This document shows positions 9,979 to 31,062 of a DNA stretch of 64,000 nucleotides, piece after piece (positions within the stretch are counted from its first letter, which is position 1; the number at the start of each line of letters is the position of its first letter). Under the pieces are notes generated by a model, which saw only the letters and a program-made list of their open reading frames with translations, made no database searches and was not told where the DNA came from. Source of the stretch: Schizophyllum amplum (Eukaryota > Basidiomycota > Agaricomycetes > Agaricales > Schizophyllaceae); NCBI GenBank assembly GCA_007026445.1, contig VDMD01000057.1, forward strand, positions 62,001 to 126,000, in the 5' to 3' direction. Both the position numbers and the translations under genes were made by a program.

Positions 9979-12900
9979 TCACCACCTCCCTCTGCCCCCG
10001 CCCCCACCCCGACTCCTGTGCTCCCCACCGCCCCGACTCCTGTGCTCCCCACCACCCCGACTCTTGCGCTCTCCCGCCCGGTTCTTGCGCTCCCGCTCCT
10101 CCGCCTTCGCCTGCGCGCCGCGCGCCCGGGGGTCGATGACCTGGGGAGTGGTGTCAGTAACGTGAGGTGAGATGCGATGTGTGAAGGTGAGATGCGATGT
10201 GTGAAGGTGAGATGCGATGTGTGAAGGTGAGATACGATGTGTGAAGGTGAGATGCGATGTGTGAAGGTGAGATGCGATGTGTGAAGGTGAAGGTGAGATG
10301 CGATGTGTGAAGGTGAGATACGATGTGTGAAGGTGAGATGTGATGTGTGAAGGTGAGATACGATGTGTGAAGGTGAGATGCAGCGCGATTCACAACATGA
10401 GATGCAGCGCGATTCACAACATGAGATGCAGCGCGATTCACAACGTGAGATGCAGCGCGATTCACAACGTGAGATGCAGCGCGACAGCAGCCCCGGCACC
10501 GTTCCTCGCCCCCCCCCCCTTTCATACCATTACCCCCTTTCATACCACCAAAACCCAACTCCAACAACCAAAACCCAGCTCTCACCTCATAATCCCTCTC
10601 CGCCTTCACCCCCTCCGCGCCGTCGTCCTTCGGGAAGCGCAGCTCGTGCGTGAGGAAGTCGAGGTCCGTGTCGGTTTCTTCGAGGAGGTCCGTGTCCGTT
10701 TCTTCGAGGGGGGGTTCGGCGGCGCCCGTGGGTCGAGGACCCCCGCCGCCAGAGAAGGGTTGAGTGTCGCCTGCGGCTCGAGGATCACCGTCGCCTGCGG
10801 CTCGACGGTCGCCCGTGGGTGCCGTACCACTGTCGCCCGTGGGTGCCGTACCACTGTCACCCGTGGGTGCCGTACCACTGTCACCCGTGGGTGCCGTACC
10901 ACCGTCGCCCCCCATCCGCACATCCCCATCACGGTCCACCATCCGCACATCCCCATCATCGTCCCGCACCCCCCTGCCCTGCTCCCCCACCGGCCTCGCC
11001 CCCTGCAACCGCCCACGAAAGCTGTCGAGCGCGGCCAGCACGTCGCTCTCATCCCTCTTCTTCCCTTTAGTCTTGGCATTCACACCCCGACCCCCGCGCC
11101 CCTTCGAATACTTCGCCAACTCCTCCGCCAAATACGACCGCTTCTGTTTCTTTTTCGTGGGTTCCTCGTCGTCGGAGGTGGGGCTGGGTGGGAGGGGGGG
11201 TGGGTTAGTGGGGTGAGTAAGGATGCAGGGGTGAGTAAGGATGCAGGGGTGAGAGGAAGAGATGGGGAACGAGGAAGAGATGGGGAACGAGGAAGAGATG
11301 GGGAACGAGGAAGAGATGGGGAACGAGGATACAAGAGGGGAACGAGGAAGAGATGGGGAAGGACACACGATGGGGGAAGAGGCGTGGGTTAGATGAATAC
11401 GAGCGCGGAAACACAAACAAAAAGAAGGACGAATGGCTCGAGACGAGGTCAAAAAATCACTCGAAGACGAGGTCCAAAAATCACTCGAAGACGAGGACAA
11501 AAAATCACTCGAAGACGAGGACAAAGGATCACTCGAGACGAGGTCAAAAAATCACTCGAAGACGAGGTCCAAAAATCACTCGAAGACAAGATCGCAAAAC
11601 ACTCGAAGACGAGGTCAAAAAATCACTCGAAGACGAGGTCCAAAAATCACTCGAGACAAGATCGCAAAACACTCACCCATCCCTCTTCCTCGACAACTTC
11701 GCGATATCGGCCTCCATGCGCGCGATCTCGGCCGCGCGGGCGGATCTGGGGTGGGTGGGGTGGTTAGTTTGGGTGTGGGGTGGTCAGTTTGGGTGTGGGG
11801 TGGTTAGTTTGGGTGTGGGGTGAGTTAGTTGAGGGTGGAGGGTCAGTTAAGGGCGGTTAGTTGAGGGATAGAGGGTGGGGACGGGTTAGGATGGATAGAG
11901 GATAACCGAAGCGAAGGAGGATAACCGAAGCGAAGGAGGATAACGAACTGAATTGACGAAAAAAAAAAGAGAGAAAGAAAAGCACAAAACAAGCACTCAC
12001 AGCGTCGCACTCTGCTCCTTTGCGGCGCGCGCGCGGATGGACGCGATGTCGTCCTGGTCCTCCGTGAATTTCTTGGATTTCTTCCTCTTGGTTTTGTCGG
12101 TGGGCTTGTTGCTGGCTATATCTTCCTTCGACGCGTCGCCGGTGGTCACGGGCTCCTTCGTGCCGGACGTCGCGGGCTCGTTCGCTGACGTCCCAGGCGT
12201 GTCCCTTGCCAATTCGGATTGCGCAGGGGTGCCCTTCGGTGCCGCAAAATCCGGCACCGGCACCACGGGTTCGGCGGGGAGGACTGGGGAGGGGCGCGTG
12301 TGAGTATTGGGAAAGGAGAAGTGGGGCGAAGGTAAAGGGGCGAAGGGCAGAGAAGATATGGACGGGGTAGGCTGAAGAGACATGGAGGGGTAGGCTAAAG
12401 GGACGCGGAGGGGTAGGCTGAAGAGACATGGAGGATGAGGGCAACGACGTGGACGGGGTAGGCTGAAGAGACATGAACGGGGCAGGGACCGGCAACATGA
12501 ACGGGGTAGGGACCGGCAACATGAACGGGGTAGGGACCGGCAACATGAACGGGGTAGGGACCGGCAACATGAACGGGGCACAGGGATCGGCAACATGAAC
12601 GGGGCAGGGACCGGCAACATGAACGGGGTAGGGACCGGCAACATGAACGGGGCACAGGAATCGGCAACGTGGAGGAGGAGGAGGGGACACGAGGTACCAT
12701 GCACAATGAACTTGTGTGAGAAAACACGAGGGACGATGAACTTTGGGAGAAAACAGTAAAACTCACGATCCGGCCTCACCACCGCCTTCTTGAACGACGT
12801 TTCTTCCTCCGCAGGCTCGTCGTCAAAGGACAGGAGTTTGACGTTCCTGGGTGGGGTAGGCAGTCAGTAGACGCCAAAGAGAGGAGGGGTAAGAGGGGAT

Positions 12901-14373
12901 GGTTAGTAGACGAAAGGGTGTCAGTGGACGTGGAGAGAAGGGTACTGGACGTGGAGAGAAGGGTACTGGACGTGGAGAGAAGGGTACTGGACGTGGAGAG
13001 AAGGGTACTGGACGTGGAGAGAAGGGTACGAAGGGGAAGGGGAAGTGGACGTGGAGAGAAGGGGAGGGGTAAGAGAGGATGGAAGGATGGAAGGGTAGCC
13101 GACGTTAGAGAGGGTAGCCGACGTTAGAGAGGGTAGCCGACGTCAGAGAGGGTAGCCGACGTTAGAGAGGGCAGCCGACGTTAAAGAAAGCAGGGCGAAT
13201 GCGAAAAGGATAGGGTGCAACGAAACCGTAGCGCGAGCTGGGAAATATGGAGTGGTACTTCAAGCTGGGAAATATGGAGCGTCTGAACAGACCGCTGCAG
13301 GAGAGACCTCAGAGAGAATAGCCCGCACTCACCTCTTCGCCCCCCTCCTCCTCCCCTCCTCCTCCCTCTCCCTTTTTGCCTGTTCTCTCGCCCTCGCCTG
13401 CGCGCGCTTCTCGGCGGCCGTGATGCGGGGGACGATGTCCGGGAAGGGGTTCTCGGGCACCCGGGCGCGGAGGATCTTGGGCGGGCTGGGGGGTAGTTGA
13501 GTGGTTAGTTTTGATGAAGGGTGGTAATTAGCGGGTGTTGAGTGGTTAGTTTTGATGAAGGGTTAGGGTGTTTGGTAGGGTGATTAGCGGGTGTCAAGAT
13601 GGGTTAGTTTGGTTAGGAAGAGAGAGGTTGGGGGAGGTTAGCAGGAGGGTAGAGAGGGAGGGAGGGAGGGAGGGATGGAGGGAGGGAGGGAGGGGGCAAT
13701 GGGTAATGTAGACGCTACGCACTACACGGGTCGGCCGGTTTTGTCGATCTCTATAACCAGCCATACGTTAGCCAGCCATACCTTAGTCGGGCATGCGATG
13801 CATGACTCTGACCCACGCACCCATATCGCCGATCTTGACGACATTGTACACCGTGTCGCCCACGCACCTCCCGAAGAGGGTGTGCTTGCCGTGGAGCTCG
13901 TCGGCGCGGTCGAGGGTGATGAAGAACTGGGAGTCGTTGGAGTGCTTGGTCGGCTTGGTGCCGTCCGAATGATTGGTGCCGTTGTTGGCCAGGCCGACGA
14001 GGCCACGGTGGGCGAAGCGGAGGCGCGGGTGAATTTCATCCTCGAAGGGTTCTGGGGGGAGTGGGTGAGCGAGGGGGGAGGGGGGGAGGGGAGGGGGGCA
14101 CACACACCTCCGTACACAGACTCGCCTCCCGCGCCCGTGCCCGTTCTGTCGCCCGTCTGGACGAGGAAGCCGGGGACGATGCGGTGAAAGAGGACACCGT
14201 CATAGTATCCTGCAAGGCCGTCAGCTTCGTCCTCGCATAGGGTCCGACATACCCTCGAGCGCGAGCGCGATAAAGTTGCGGCATGCCTTTGGCGCCTCCT
14301 TTGACCAGAGCTCGATGTCGATGTCGCCGGCGGTGGTCTCGAGCACGACGCGGCCGTTGGTGGGAAGCGCCAT
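9979..14373 (-). CDS. cwc27: CWC27-type peptidyl-prolyl isomerase (spliceosomal cyclophilin), 608 aa, 10 exons
   Basis: Cyclophilin-fold protein that acts in the nucleus with the activated spliceosome (family knowledge). Exons in coding order: 14373-14253, 14209-14108, 14051-13821, 13750-13723, 13485-13333, 12846-12767, 12283-12001, 11745-11677, 11183-10586, 10140-9979; every junction keeps phase. Residues 1-165 are the cyclophilin domain, starting [20 protein letters not shown] and containing [11 protein letters not shown] and NDSQFFITL, followed by RPVYPPKIL, which is typical of CWC27. The tail is Lys/Glu-rich, carries the conserved LLSFDDE patch, and ends in a VIDPRARG motif with a basic Arg/Gly tail. 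A 28-nt microexon (13723-13750) is needed to build [10 protein letters not shown]. Exon 9 carries four GTAPTGDS repeats. Introns 1-3 are 43-70 nt, while introns 4-9 are 237-493 nt and full of minisatellites. Confidence 0.92.
10141..10585 (-). repeat. CWC27 intron 9 arrays (20-bp x~11; 24-bp x5)
   Basis: On the plus strand, about eleven copies of GTGAAGGTGAGATGCGATGT (10158-10377) are followed by five 24-bp units (GAGATGCAGCGCGATTCACA...; 10374-10490). Confidence 0.92.
10807..10905 (-). repeat. 24-bp coding minisatellite in CWC27 exon 9
   Basis: Four 24-bp units encode GTAPTGDS in the low-complexity tail of CWC27. Confidence 0.9.
11184..11676 (-). repeat. CWC27 intron 8 arrays (18-bp x~5; 24-bp x~9)
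   Basis: Plus-strand units: GAGGAAGAGATGGGGAAC at 11245-11360, and a ~24-bp TCGAAGACGAGGTCCAAAAA-type unit at 11440-11680 in about nine copies. Confidence 0.9.
11746..12000 (-). repeat. CWC27 intron 7 arrays carrying the branch-site motif
   Basis: The plus-strand ~19-22-bp unit GGTTAGTTTGGGTGTGGGGT is repeated at 11755-11825. In the sense orientation each copy contains ACTAACC, the expected branch-site sequence, next to the acceptor. Confidence 0.85.
12284..12766 (-). repeat. CWC27 intron 6 array (24-bp x~9)
   Basis: About nine 24-bp units (AACATGAACGGGGTAGGGAC...) occupy 12473-12665 on the plus strand, preceded by a ~21-bp GAAGAGACATGGA... array. Confidence 0.9.
12847..13332 (-). repeat. 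CWC27 intron 5 arrays (21-bp x~6; ~19-bp x~6)
   Basis: GTGGAGAGAAGGGTACTGGAC is repeated at 12929-13030. A CCGACGTTAGAGAGGGTAG-type unit is repeated at 13098-13185. Confidence 0.9.
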
Positions 14374-14500
14374 GATGCTCGCAGGCGTGCGTCCGATCAC
14401 TGAGCCGAATGCCCGCACGACGCCACATATTCCTTGTCGCCAACGCCGGTGACGGTCAGTGTCGGCCCAGCGTTCGATTGTCCCCTTCGCCGTTGCAGAG
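14374..14500. promoter_or_regulatory. 127-bp bidirectional promoter between CWC27 and PMR1
   Basis: The two start codons (14373 on the minus strand, 14501 on the plus strand) are only 127 bp apart and diverge, so both core promoters must lie here or overlap the 5' ends. No TATA box is visible; the segment is GC-rich. It lies in one of the few minisatellite-free patches of the left half. Confidence 0.8.
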
Positions 14501-24191
<9,691 letters not shown>

Positions 24192-24582
24192 ATACTTACA
24201 AGTTTCTTTTTTCTCTTTGCATTACTGGATAGGCGGATCACTGCTGCTCCCTGCGTTGTGAACCAGTTTTGGACATGTTCGCTCAGTAGGAGACCTTCCA
24301 TCAGCCAAAGTCGATGCTGGCAATGAGACTCGGGTGATCAAAATTATACGTACTGACGCCCGACTCGAGGGTACGGTGAGCTGGGAAGTCAGTAATCGGT
24401 TGGTGAGATTGAACTGTACAGCCCGAAGTCGCGGATACGAACGGGCTCCCGCTAAAACCTGGGACCCCGAAGGTCCTTGAGTGTGTCGACGAGTATAGGC
24501 TGTCAAGTATACGACGATGAACATGGTTATGCAGCGATCAATGGGCGTTTATCACTGAATACCTATGTGCCAAGTGGTGGCC
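24192..24582. other. PMR1 3' flank, nothing recognised
   Basis: Presumed 3'UTR and spacer before the tRNA gene. No domain-bearing frame, RNA gene or tandem array was seen. Confidence 0.6.
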
Positions 24583-24587
24583 AAAAA
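24583..24587 (-). terminator. Pol III terminator of the tRNA-Ala gene
   Basis: A run of five T on the minus strand lies 19 nt past the tRNA 3' end, the usual RNA polymerase III stop signal. Confidence 0.75.
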
Positions 24588-24606
24588 GAATTCTCGATGA
24601 CACGGA

Positions 24607-24692
24607 TGGATGCTAAGAGGATCGAACTCCTGGCCTTTCGCATTGAACAGTAAGTATGCAAAGCGAACGCGCTACCACTGCGCTAAGCACCC
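24607..24692 (-). tRNA. tRNA-Ala(UGC) with a 14-nt intron
   Basis: The minus strand folds into a full cloverleaf: a 7-bp acceptor stem GGGTGCT/AGCATCC, a D-arm GCGC-AGTGGTA-GCGC, an anticodon stem TTCGC/GCGAA and a T-arm AGGAG-TTCGATC-CTCTT. The third acceptor pair is G3:U70, the classic alanine identity element. The anticodon TGC is at 24660-24658. The anticodon loop is interrupted after position 37 by 14 nt (24656-24643), the canonical place for a tRNA intron. The discriminator is A and CCA is not encoded. Internal A-box (TAGCGCAGTGG) and B-box (AGTTCGATCC) sequences are present. Confidence 0.94.
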
Positions 24693-25149
24693 GATATTTG
24701 CTGGGCTCACATGTTGTGCTATGAAGCATGCCTCGAACGTCCTTTACGGTCCGGAGGTCTCGCCGAATACACAAATCATCCGCATCGAGAGCATCCTCAG
24801 CACTATAAGCGTTCACAAGCCTCCATACCAGCCACCACAAGCATCCTGTGAAGCATCAACCTGAGAGTCATGAACATAGCAATGGTACAACTGTCAACAA
24901 ACAGTGTCAGAGACCGTCGTACAGATCGTCAAATATCGTACAAAGCACACCCCGCCATACAGCAACGCCCCGTCAGCACCCCATACAGAAACAACGCTCC
25001 GTCACAAGAACAACGCTCCGTCACAAGAACAACGCTCCGTCACAAGAACAACGCCCCGTCAGAGCAAACTCCCTCAACCGCCAAAGCATATCCATCCAAT
25101 GTCCGCCAGTCCATCGTACAGAGCACATCAGATCGCCGAGATGCGCCCC
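24693..25149. other. Spacer between tRNA-Ala and the oxygenase, with an 18-bp array
   Basis: No gene seen. About four copies of CTCCGTCACAAGAACAACG lie at 24998-25060. The rest is AT-richer unique sequence that probably includes the 3'UTR of the oxygenase. Confidence 0.6.
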
Positions 25150-27333
25150 TCAGTTGTAGTGCTTCACAACCACACCGTGCACAATCTCCTCCTCCACATT
25201 CTTCTCCTTCCCCTGCGTCAGATCCACCGCGCCGTACGTCGTCGTGCGGCGCGTGCGCCATTCCTCCATCGTCGGCTCCTGGCCCGGGGGACAAAGCCGC
25301 TTGATGCCGAGCTTCTGCAGCACCTTGCTCTCCTCATGCGGGCTCAGCTTCAACTTGTCGTTCGCCATCGCGAAGTAGAAGACGCCGAGCCTAGCGATGT
25401 TACGCTGGTCCCCGGGCGGGAGCACGACGCGGTGGCGGGTGGAGGGGTAGTAGCCGCCGCAGAGGAACTCCATGACGTCGCCCGCGTTGATGACGAGCGC
25501 GTTGTCGATGTGGCGCACCCAGCGCCACTGGCCGTCGGGGGAGAGGATCTGGAGGCCGCCGACGGGCTGGGACCAGAGGATCGTGATGGAGCCGATGTCT
25601 GGCGAGGGGTGAGCAGAGAGCGGTAGGCAGGACAACGCGCAACGCACCGGTGTGGCCCTTGAGCCAGACGTTCTTCGTCTTCAGCTCCTCGTAATCCGTA
25701 CGCGGGTGGTACTTCATGAAACGAACTGCCAAGGTATGCATTTAGTCTCCGCTTCCACACGATAAACGCCCGCCCACTCACCCGAGCTCTCACTCTCCTC
25801 CTCAAACTTATGCTCCCCCACCAGCGTCTCCTCCGGCAGGTCCAGGCCCAGCGCGAGCAGCCGGAGAATCGGGTAGAGGACGTTGAAGTGGCAGTGGCGC
25901 GCGAAGTCGTCGATCTCCTTGAGGTAGGGGCGCAGCGGGGCCGGGTGCTCGGTGCGGGAGATGTCGTGGTTGATGTTGTAGTGCTCGATCTGGTCGCGGA
26001 CGCCGCTGGCGAGTTTCTGGGGGAGGCAATTAGCAAAGGAGGAAATTAGCAAAAGAGGAAATTAGCAAAAGAGGAATGGATTGGCAGGGAGAGCTGGTCG
26101 GTTACTAGGGGAGCCGTGAAGCAAGGGCAAGGTGAAGCAAGGGCAAGGTGAAGCAAGGGCAAGGTGAAGCAAGGGCATGGGTGGCGCGAAGTGGAGGAGC
26201 ATGGGTGGCGCGAAGTGGAGGAGCATGAAGCAAGGGCAAGGAGTCGGACGCGAGGGCAAGGAGTCGGAAGGAGAACAAGGAGTAGGAGAAGGAGAACAAG
26301 GACGCGCCCCACTCACCCACGTCTGCTTCGGCTTGTACCCCTCGTACACGGCCTGCGACTTGCCCGAGTACCGGCGCTTCTCGCGCTCGGAGACCTCCTC
26401 GAAGGTGACGTCCGCGATGCTGAAGATGCGGTGGTTCTGGGAGAGGTGCGTTAGTTGGCGTGTTGGACGGGCGGAGAGATGGGGAGGGACGACGAGCGGA
26501 GAGATAGGGAGGGACGACGAGCGACGAGGGGATGATGAATCATCAGGGAGGTTCACGGTTCGATGGACAGAGACTCTCGACAGACGGACGAACCGCCCAC
26601 CGCCCAAACCGCCCACCGCCCAAACCGCCCACCGCCCGCCGCCTCAACCCTAGCAAACACAAGCACAAAACACTCACCTGCTCCTGCGTATACCCATGGT
26701 TCACAACATAGAAAAACCCACGGCTGCGGAGCGCCTCCGACACCTCCTCCGCGAGCGCCTTGCGGCCCTCTGCGGTGGCCGCCTTGGACAGATCGATGAT
26801 GGCGAGGTCGGCGTACTCGACTAGAGGGGGGGGGACGAGGTCAGCGTATGGCAGGGGACGAGGTCAGCGTGTGGCAGGGGACGAGGTCAGCGTGTGGCAG
26901 GGGACGAGGTCAGCGTGTGGCAGGGGACGAGGTCAGCGTGTGGCAGGACGAGGTCAGCGTATGTGAGGGGGACAAGGTTAGCGTGTGGCAGAGGCAAAGG
27001 ATATGAGGAGGACGAGGGCAGCGTATGGCAGAGGACGTGGGATGGGCGAGAGCGAGGGATGGACAAGGACAATAGATAGATGAGGACAATGGATAGATGA
27101 GAGCGAGGGATAGACGAGGACAATGGATAGACGAGGACTAGGGATAGACGAGGACTAGAGATAGACGAAGTTGATGGACAAGCGAGAGCGATGGATAGAC
27201 GCGAGCTAGGGCAGAACGAGAGAAACGCACGCTTCTCCTCAGTCGGCGCAGGCGGCGTATACGCCGGAGGCGTCGGGCGGGACGCGCCCCACAGGAGACC
27301 CAGCAGGTAGGCGAAGAAGTCGTAGATGAACAT
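25150..27333 (-). CDS. 2-oxoglutarate/Fe(II)-dependent oxygenase (isopenicillin-N-synthase-like), 375 aa, 6 exons
   Basis: Non-haem iron dioxygenase of the DIOX_N plus 2OG-FeII_Oxy type; the substrate cannot be told from sequence. Exons in coding order: 27333-27231, 26820-26678, 26436-26317, 26016-25782, 25725-25648, 25598-25150, all phase-consistent. The N-terminal part contains DLAIIDLSKA and GFFYVVNHGYTQEQ. The metal-binding pair is in GHTDIGSITIL (His and Asp) and the distal His in STRHRVVLPP; GGLQILSPDGQW and RLGVFYFAMAND are family-like. The C-terminal ~60 residues are charged. Oddity: the protein starts with a hydrophobic stretch (MFIYDFFAYLLGLLWGA) followed by a Pro-rich linker, unusual for a normally cytosolic family and possibly a membrane anchor. 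Introns 1-3 (241-410 nt) hold minisatellites; introns 4-5 are 56 and 49 nt. Confidence 0.88.
26821..27230 (-). repeat. Oxygenase intron 1 arrays (23-bp x~6; ~17-bp)
   Basis: ACGAGGTCAGCGTGTGGCAG-type 23-bp units occupy 26834-26955 and GATAGACGAGGACAATG-like units 27058-27180 (plus strand). Confidence 0.9.
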
Positions 27334-27531
27334 GATGTTGCGTTCTTGATTCTCGATGAAAGGAGTCCTTGATTCTCGATGAGTCGTCCTTGTTTCTCGA
27401 TGAGGAGAGTCGTCCTTGATTCTCGATGAGGAGAGGAGAGACGGCGTTGGGCTCGATGAGGAGAAATCGCCAATGGGGCTCCAAGAAGAACGCACCGGAG
27501 GCGATGGATCTACACCCCGGCACCGCTCCCT

Positions 27532-27540
27532 CTTTATATA
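27532..27540 (-). promoter_or_regulatory. Putative TATA box of the oxygenase gene
   Basis: TATATAAAG on the minus strand, ~200 nt upstream of the ATG. The interval between is itself repetitive (GATTCTCGATGAGGAGAGTC copies, 27340-27430). Confidence 0.5.
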
Positions 27541-30500
27541 CCACCCTGCAGATAGCCCGCGTCGGGCGAGTGTCGGGCGAGGGCGAGTGTCGGGCGAGGG
27601 CGAGTGTCGGGCGAGGGCGAGTCGGGCGAGTGTCGGGCGAGGGCGAGGAGTGGGGCGAGGGGGCCCCCATTATGCCGTGGGGAGCTCTATCTGCCCTCGC
27701 ACCCGCGTTCTATCTGTCCTCGCGCCCGAGTTCTATCTGCCGAAGAAGCGCGAGCGCCCGGTTCGGGAAACAGGGGGGAAGAAGGGCATGCAAAGTGAGG
27801 TGACGATATGTAAGAGAAGCTGTCAAGATAGACCCCGGGGTCGCGTATGATTGCACAGCGGAGTCGGGCAAGATTGCAGCGCGGGGTCGGGCAAGATTGC
27901 AGCGCGGGGTCGCGTACGATTGCAGCGCGGGGTCGCGTACGATTACTCCGCGGGGAATGGTGGTTCTGAATAGATAGATAATAGGTCAACGTGACTTCAT
28001 GGACGAGGAGAGGAGGAGATAATGAGGGAGTACGCACGGGATATGACTGGACGACCACAGGCCGTGCTGAGGACTTAACTTACGCGCATAGGGCGTAGAC
28101 ATGATGAAGCGGGTGCACAGAATTAAGCGGGTGCACAGAATTTATTTGACAATCGATACAACCTTGCGGGTAAAAGCCATAAAGGTCGACCAAATCATCC
28201 GACACGAGCATTCAATTGTCGACGTTGGCTGTAGACGTGTACGAGCATGGTCGAAGACGGCGAAGGGTTACGCTTAGCGTCTTATCTATAGATAGGGATA
28301 ACTCGTGAGCGAGGGCGTCTGACTGCGCAAGGTCAGTCGGTCAGTCGGTCGCGAAAATGAAAAGTCAAGAGCGGAGGGAGGGGGCACGCATCTCTCCGAC
28401 AGAACGTCATCATTGACCAGTAGTATCAGCCCCCCATCGCGCTGCGCTTGCCAATCTCGTCGCTCCAACCTTATCCGCCCGTATCTATACCTCACGACGC
28501 AGACGCGTAGCGACCCGGGAGACGGGACGAGGGCTCCTCCCTCAGGAGGAGGAGATAAGTCGACGAGAAGCAGATGCCGCGGCGCCCCGTCGGGCGGGAT
28601 AGGACAGAGCGCGAATGGGATAGGGTGGGATAGGATGCAGGGAAGAGCATGCAGGGCGATAGTGAGCAGACCGGAGTACCGACGGCAGGGCATCGATGGG
28701 CACGGCGTTGACGGCTGCTGCTCATGCGGGGAGCTTCGGGATAGCGTAGCAAATGGACTGCTCATTGCGCGCTCGCTGTGCACAACAACCGTGACGGTTC
28801 AGGTTGGGAACGTGTTGCGATCGTGATCGATGCGTGGCGTCGCGGCTCCGACGCCACAAATTTTTCTTCAACTTGTCAGTGGTCACAGTGCACGCCTGGT
28901 GCACGCACGTATCGACTTGTCAAGCTCGTTCATCGCATGCGACTCCTTTGTTTGGCATGTTCCCGGCTTGATAGTCAGGACTTGGTACTATCGCCTGCCT
29001 TTCCGAGCTACACCTATCTTTTTCGTGCTCTGAAATGCGACGGCCGCTCTGACTGACAAGACGCCGTGTCGAGACCAGCGCTTACTTATAGCTATAAGCC
29101 TTCGCTCCTCTTCCTGCGCCCGCCGTATGGGAAACCGTCTCCTCCCGCTGACCTACACCGATATACAGGCCCATCCTCTAAACTAGGGCCCATGTCGTAC
29201 TCTGCACACCTGCCAGCCACCGTTGTATGGACAACGTCCAGTGGTGTGTGCTCTATGCCCATGACTCTCTCGCAGTCAGCCCACGAGCTTCACTCAGGCT
29301 GGCCCTTAGTATCCCATACCTACATATCCTTCATAACGCACACCCGGACTCCTTCATCGATGTACAGTACGCCTGGACTCGTCCTGCAATCCACTGCGAC
29401 CTCGACCGCACTGGCCTCCCCTGCCTTTCACATCTATCTCCCACCCGGGTACAATTCCCCACCCGACTCCGCCACTCCTGGTCCAGTCCATCTCCCCAGT
29501 CAAAGTCCATCCCTCCCCAGTCCAAGTCCATCCCTCCCCAGTTCATTCATTCAAGCCCAGTCCGCGACGTCGGCGGCACGCACTGCCACTCCCTCCACAA
29601 CCGGCGGCAGCCACAGCGGAGCCGCAGACATCACGTCAGCAACCCCGCATAAGACAAGGTTATCCTTATCAAGAAGCCACGTGGTGTAGAAGCGCATCAA
29701 AACTTCACGTGCCGCACCGCGTCGGCACCGCCCTCCACCGCTCAGCTCTGCACCCGCCACCCAGCTCTGCCCCCGCCACCCAGCTCCGCCCCCCGCCTCC
29801 CGCGCGGCACTCGGTTTCTATATACGCAACACGTTCCCAAGGCGGTAGAGGCGCGCCGCAGCCTGGGGCCTTCGAGCTGCTCAGCGGAGCCGCACAATGA
29901 CGCAACTCAGGCAAGGCGTCCCAGATAAGACAACAGTTTCCAAAACAGGTAAGTAGTGGCGGTGGATCACGTGCCTGGCATCGCCCGCACAGCCTGTCTG
30001 AGGCGGGGGCGGCGCGCAGCAAGGGGCGCGCCTCTCTTCCGAGACCGGAGGCGCGCCTGACCTCGGAGACCGGGGGTGCGCCCTCCGAGAAGCGGGAGCT
30101 GACTGCTGCGCCCTCCGCCCTCCGAGACGCGGAAGCTGCGCCCTCCGAGACGCGGAAGCTGCGCCCCCGAGAAGCGGAAGCGCATCCAGGAAGCCCCCGC
30201 GCGCCTGGGCTGGGTCGACGCCTGTTCCATGCAGGGTGCTCTTCATCATCCGTCTTCACGTCCTATTGGCAGAAAAAGATATTCCGGAAAGTTGGTGTAC
30301 AGGAGGAGTTGAAGAAGTTGGTGAGCAGAAGAAGTCATGGTACGCAGAGGAGATCGACTGGCAAGTAACGCGATGCGCACCCCCACAAGTATGCAGATTG
30401 AGAGACACTGTCAACGCGCCGCTTGCGCCACCAAGCCCCGTGTATTCGATGCGGCTGCTAGAGATACATACATATGATGAGTTCTTGACGGTAGATCGAA

Positions 30501-31062
30501 GCCTTGTAAGTAAGAGATGCACGTCGTACGTAGGTAGGTAGGAGAGGAGAAGAATGCGAGGCGAGGTAGTAGACAGCTAGAGAGCGACGAGAGGAGATAG
30601 TGATGCGCGAAACAGAGATTCGGGACTGAGTGATGAGATACGGAAAGATGAGAGACGGAGTGTCAAGTGACGGAGAGACGGAGGGTCAAATGGCGAAGAG
30701 ACGGAGTGCCGAGGAAGAGACAGAATGCCGAAGAGACAGATGTATCTGTATATGATGTGTGCGTGCAGGGGAATCCAGTAAGTACAAATGCGAGTTTTTG
30801 GGTCGGAGTGTACAGAGAGAGTTGGCATGTACAGAGAGAGTCAGCGTGTACGGGGGGATTTTTTATGTACAAGTGTGTAGAGTAGCGGAAGAATTAGAAA
30901 GTGGAAGTACACTACAGAAGGTCTGGCGATTGATAGACGCCGTACAAGGTCAGCACCGCGTGCAACACGGCCGACACAAGCCCAAGGGTATGATAAGACG
31001 AAGGGGGTAAACATGCAGTCGTGTCGGGAGTGAAACATGCAGCCGTGTCATTCGTGTATTCG
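27541..31062. other. Long stretch without a recognised gene
   Basis: Two arrays flank the oxygenase promoter: GCGAGTGTCGGGCGAGG-type (27565-27660) and a 23-bp GATTGCAGCGCGGGGTCGCG-type unit (27841-27950). From 28 to 31 kb the sequence is lower in repeats. Several 100-200-codon open frames exist (for example 29066-29689 +, 29705-30259 -), but none has a domain, splice support or balanced codon use. 29840-30200 is GC-rich with internal near-repeats (GGCGCGCC, GAGACGCGGAAGCTGCGCCC), resembling 36.3-37.0 kb. Confidence 0.5.

Noticed and set aside
10158..10377. Regular ~20-bp repeats resembling a CRISPR array
   Set aside because: Units are directly adjacent with no unique spacers, and the array lies inside an intron of a spliced eukaryotic gene.
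11353..11823. Lys/Ser-rich open frames (KNHSKTRS repeats)
   Set aside because: Translation of a 24-bp intronic array on the strand opposite to CWC27.
13555..13600. GGGTTAGGGTG, telomere-like
   Set aside because: Only one or two imperfect TTAGGG words in a CWC27 intron; on the sense strand they read as CTAACCC branch-site-like motifs, not a telomeric tract.
29705..30259. 184-codon minus-strand open frame
   Set aside because: Low-complexity GC-rich repeat, Arg/Ala/Ser/Gly/Pro-biased, overlapping equally long frames on the other strand.
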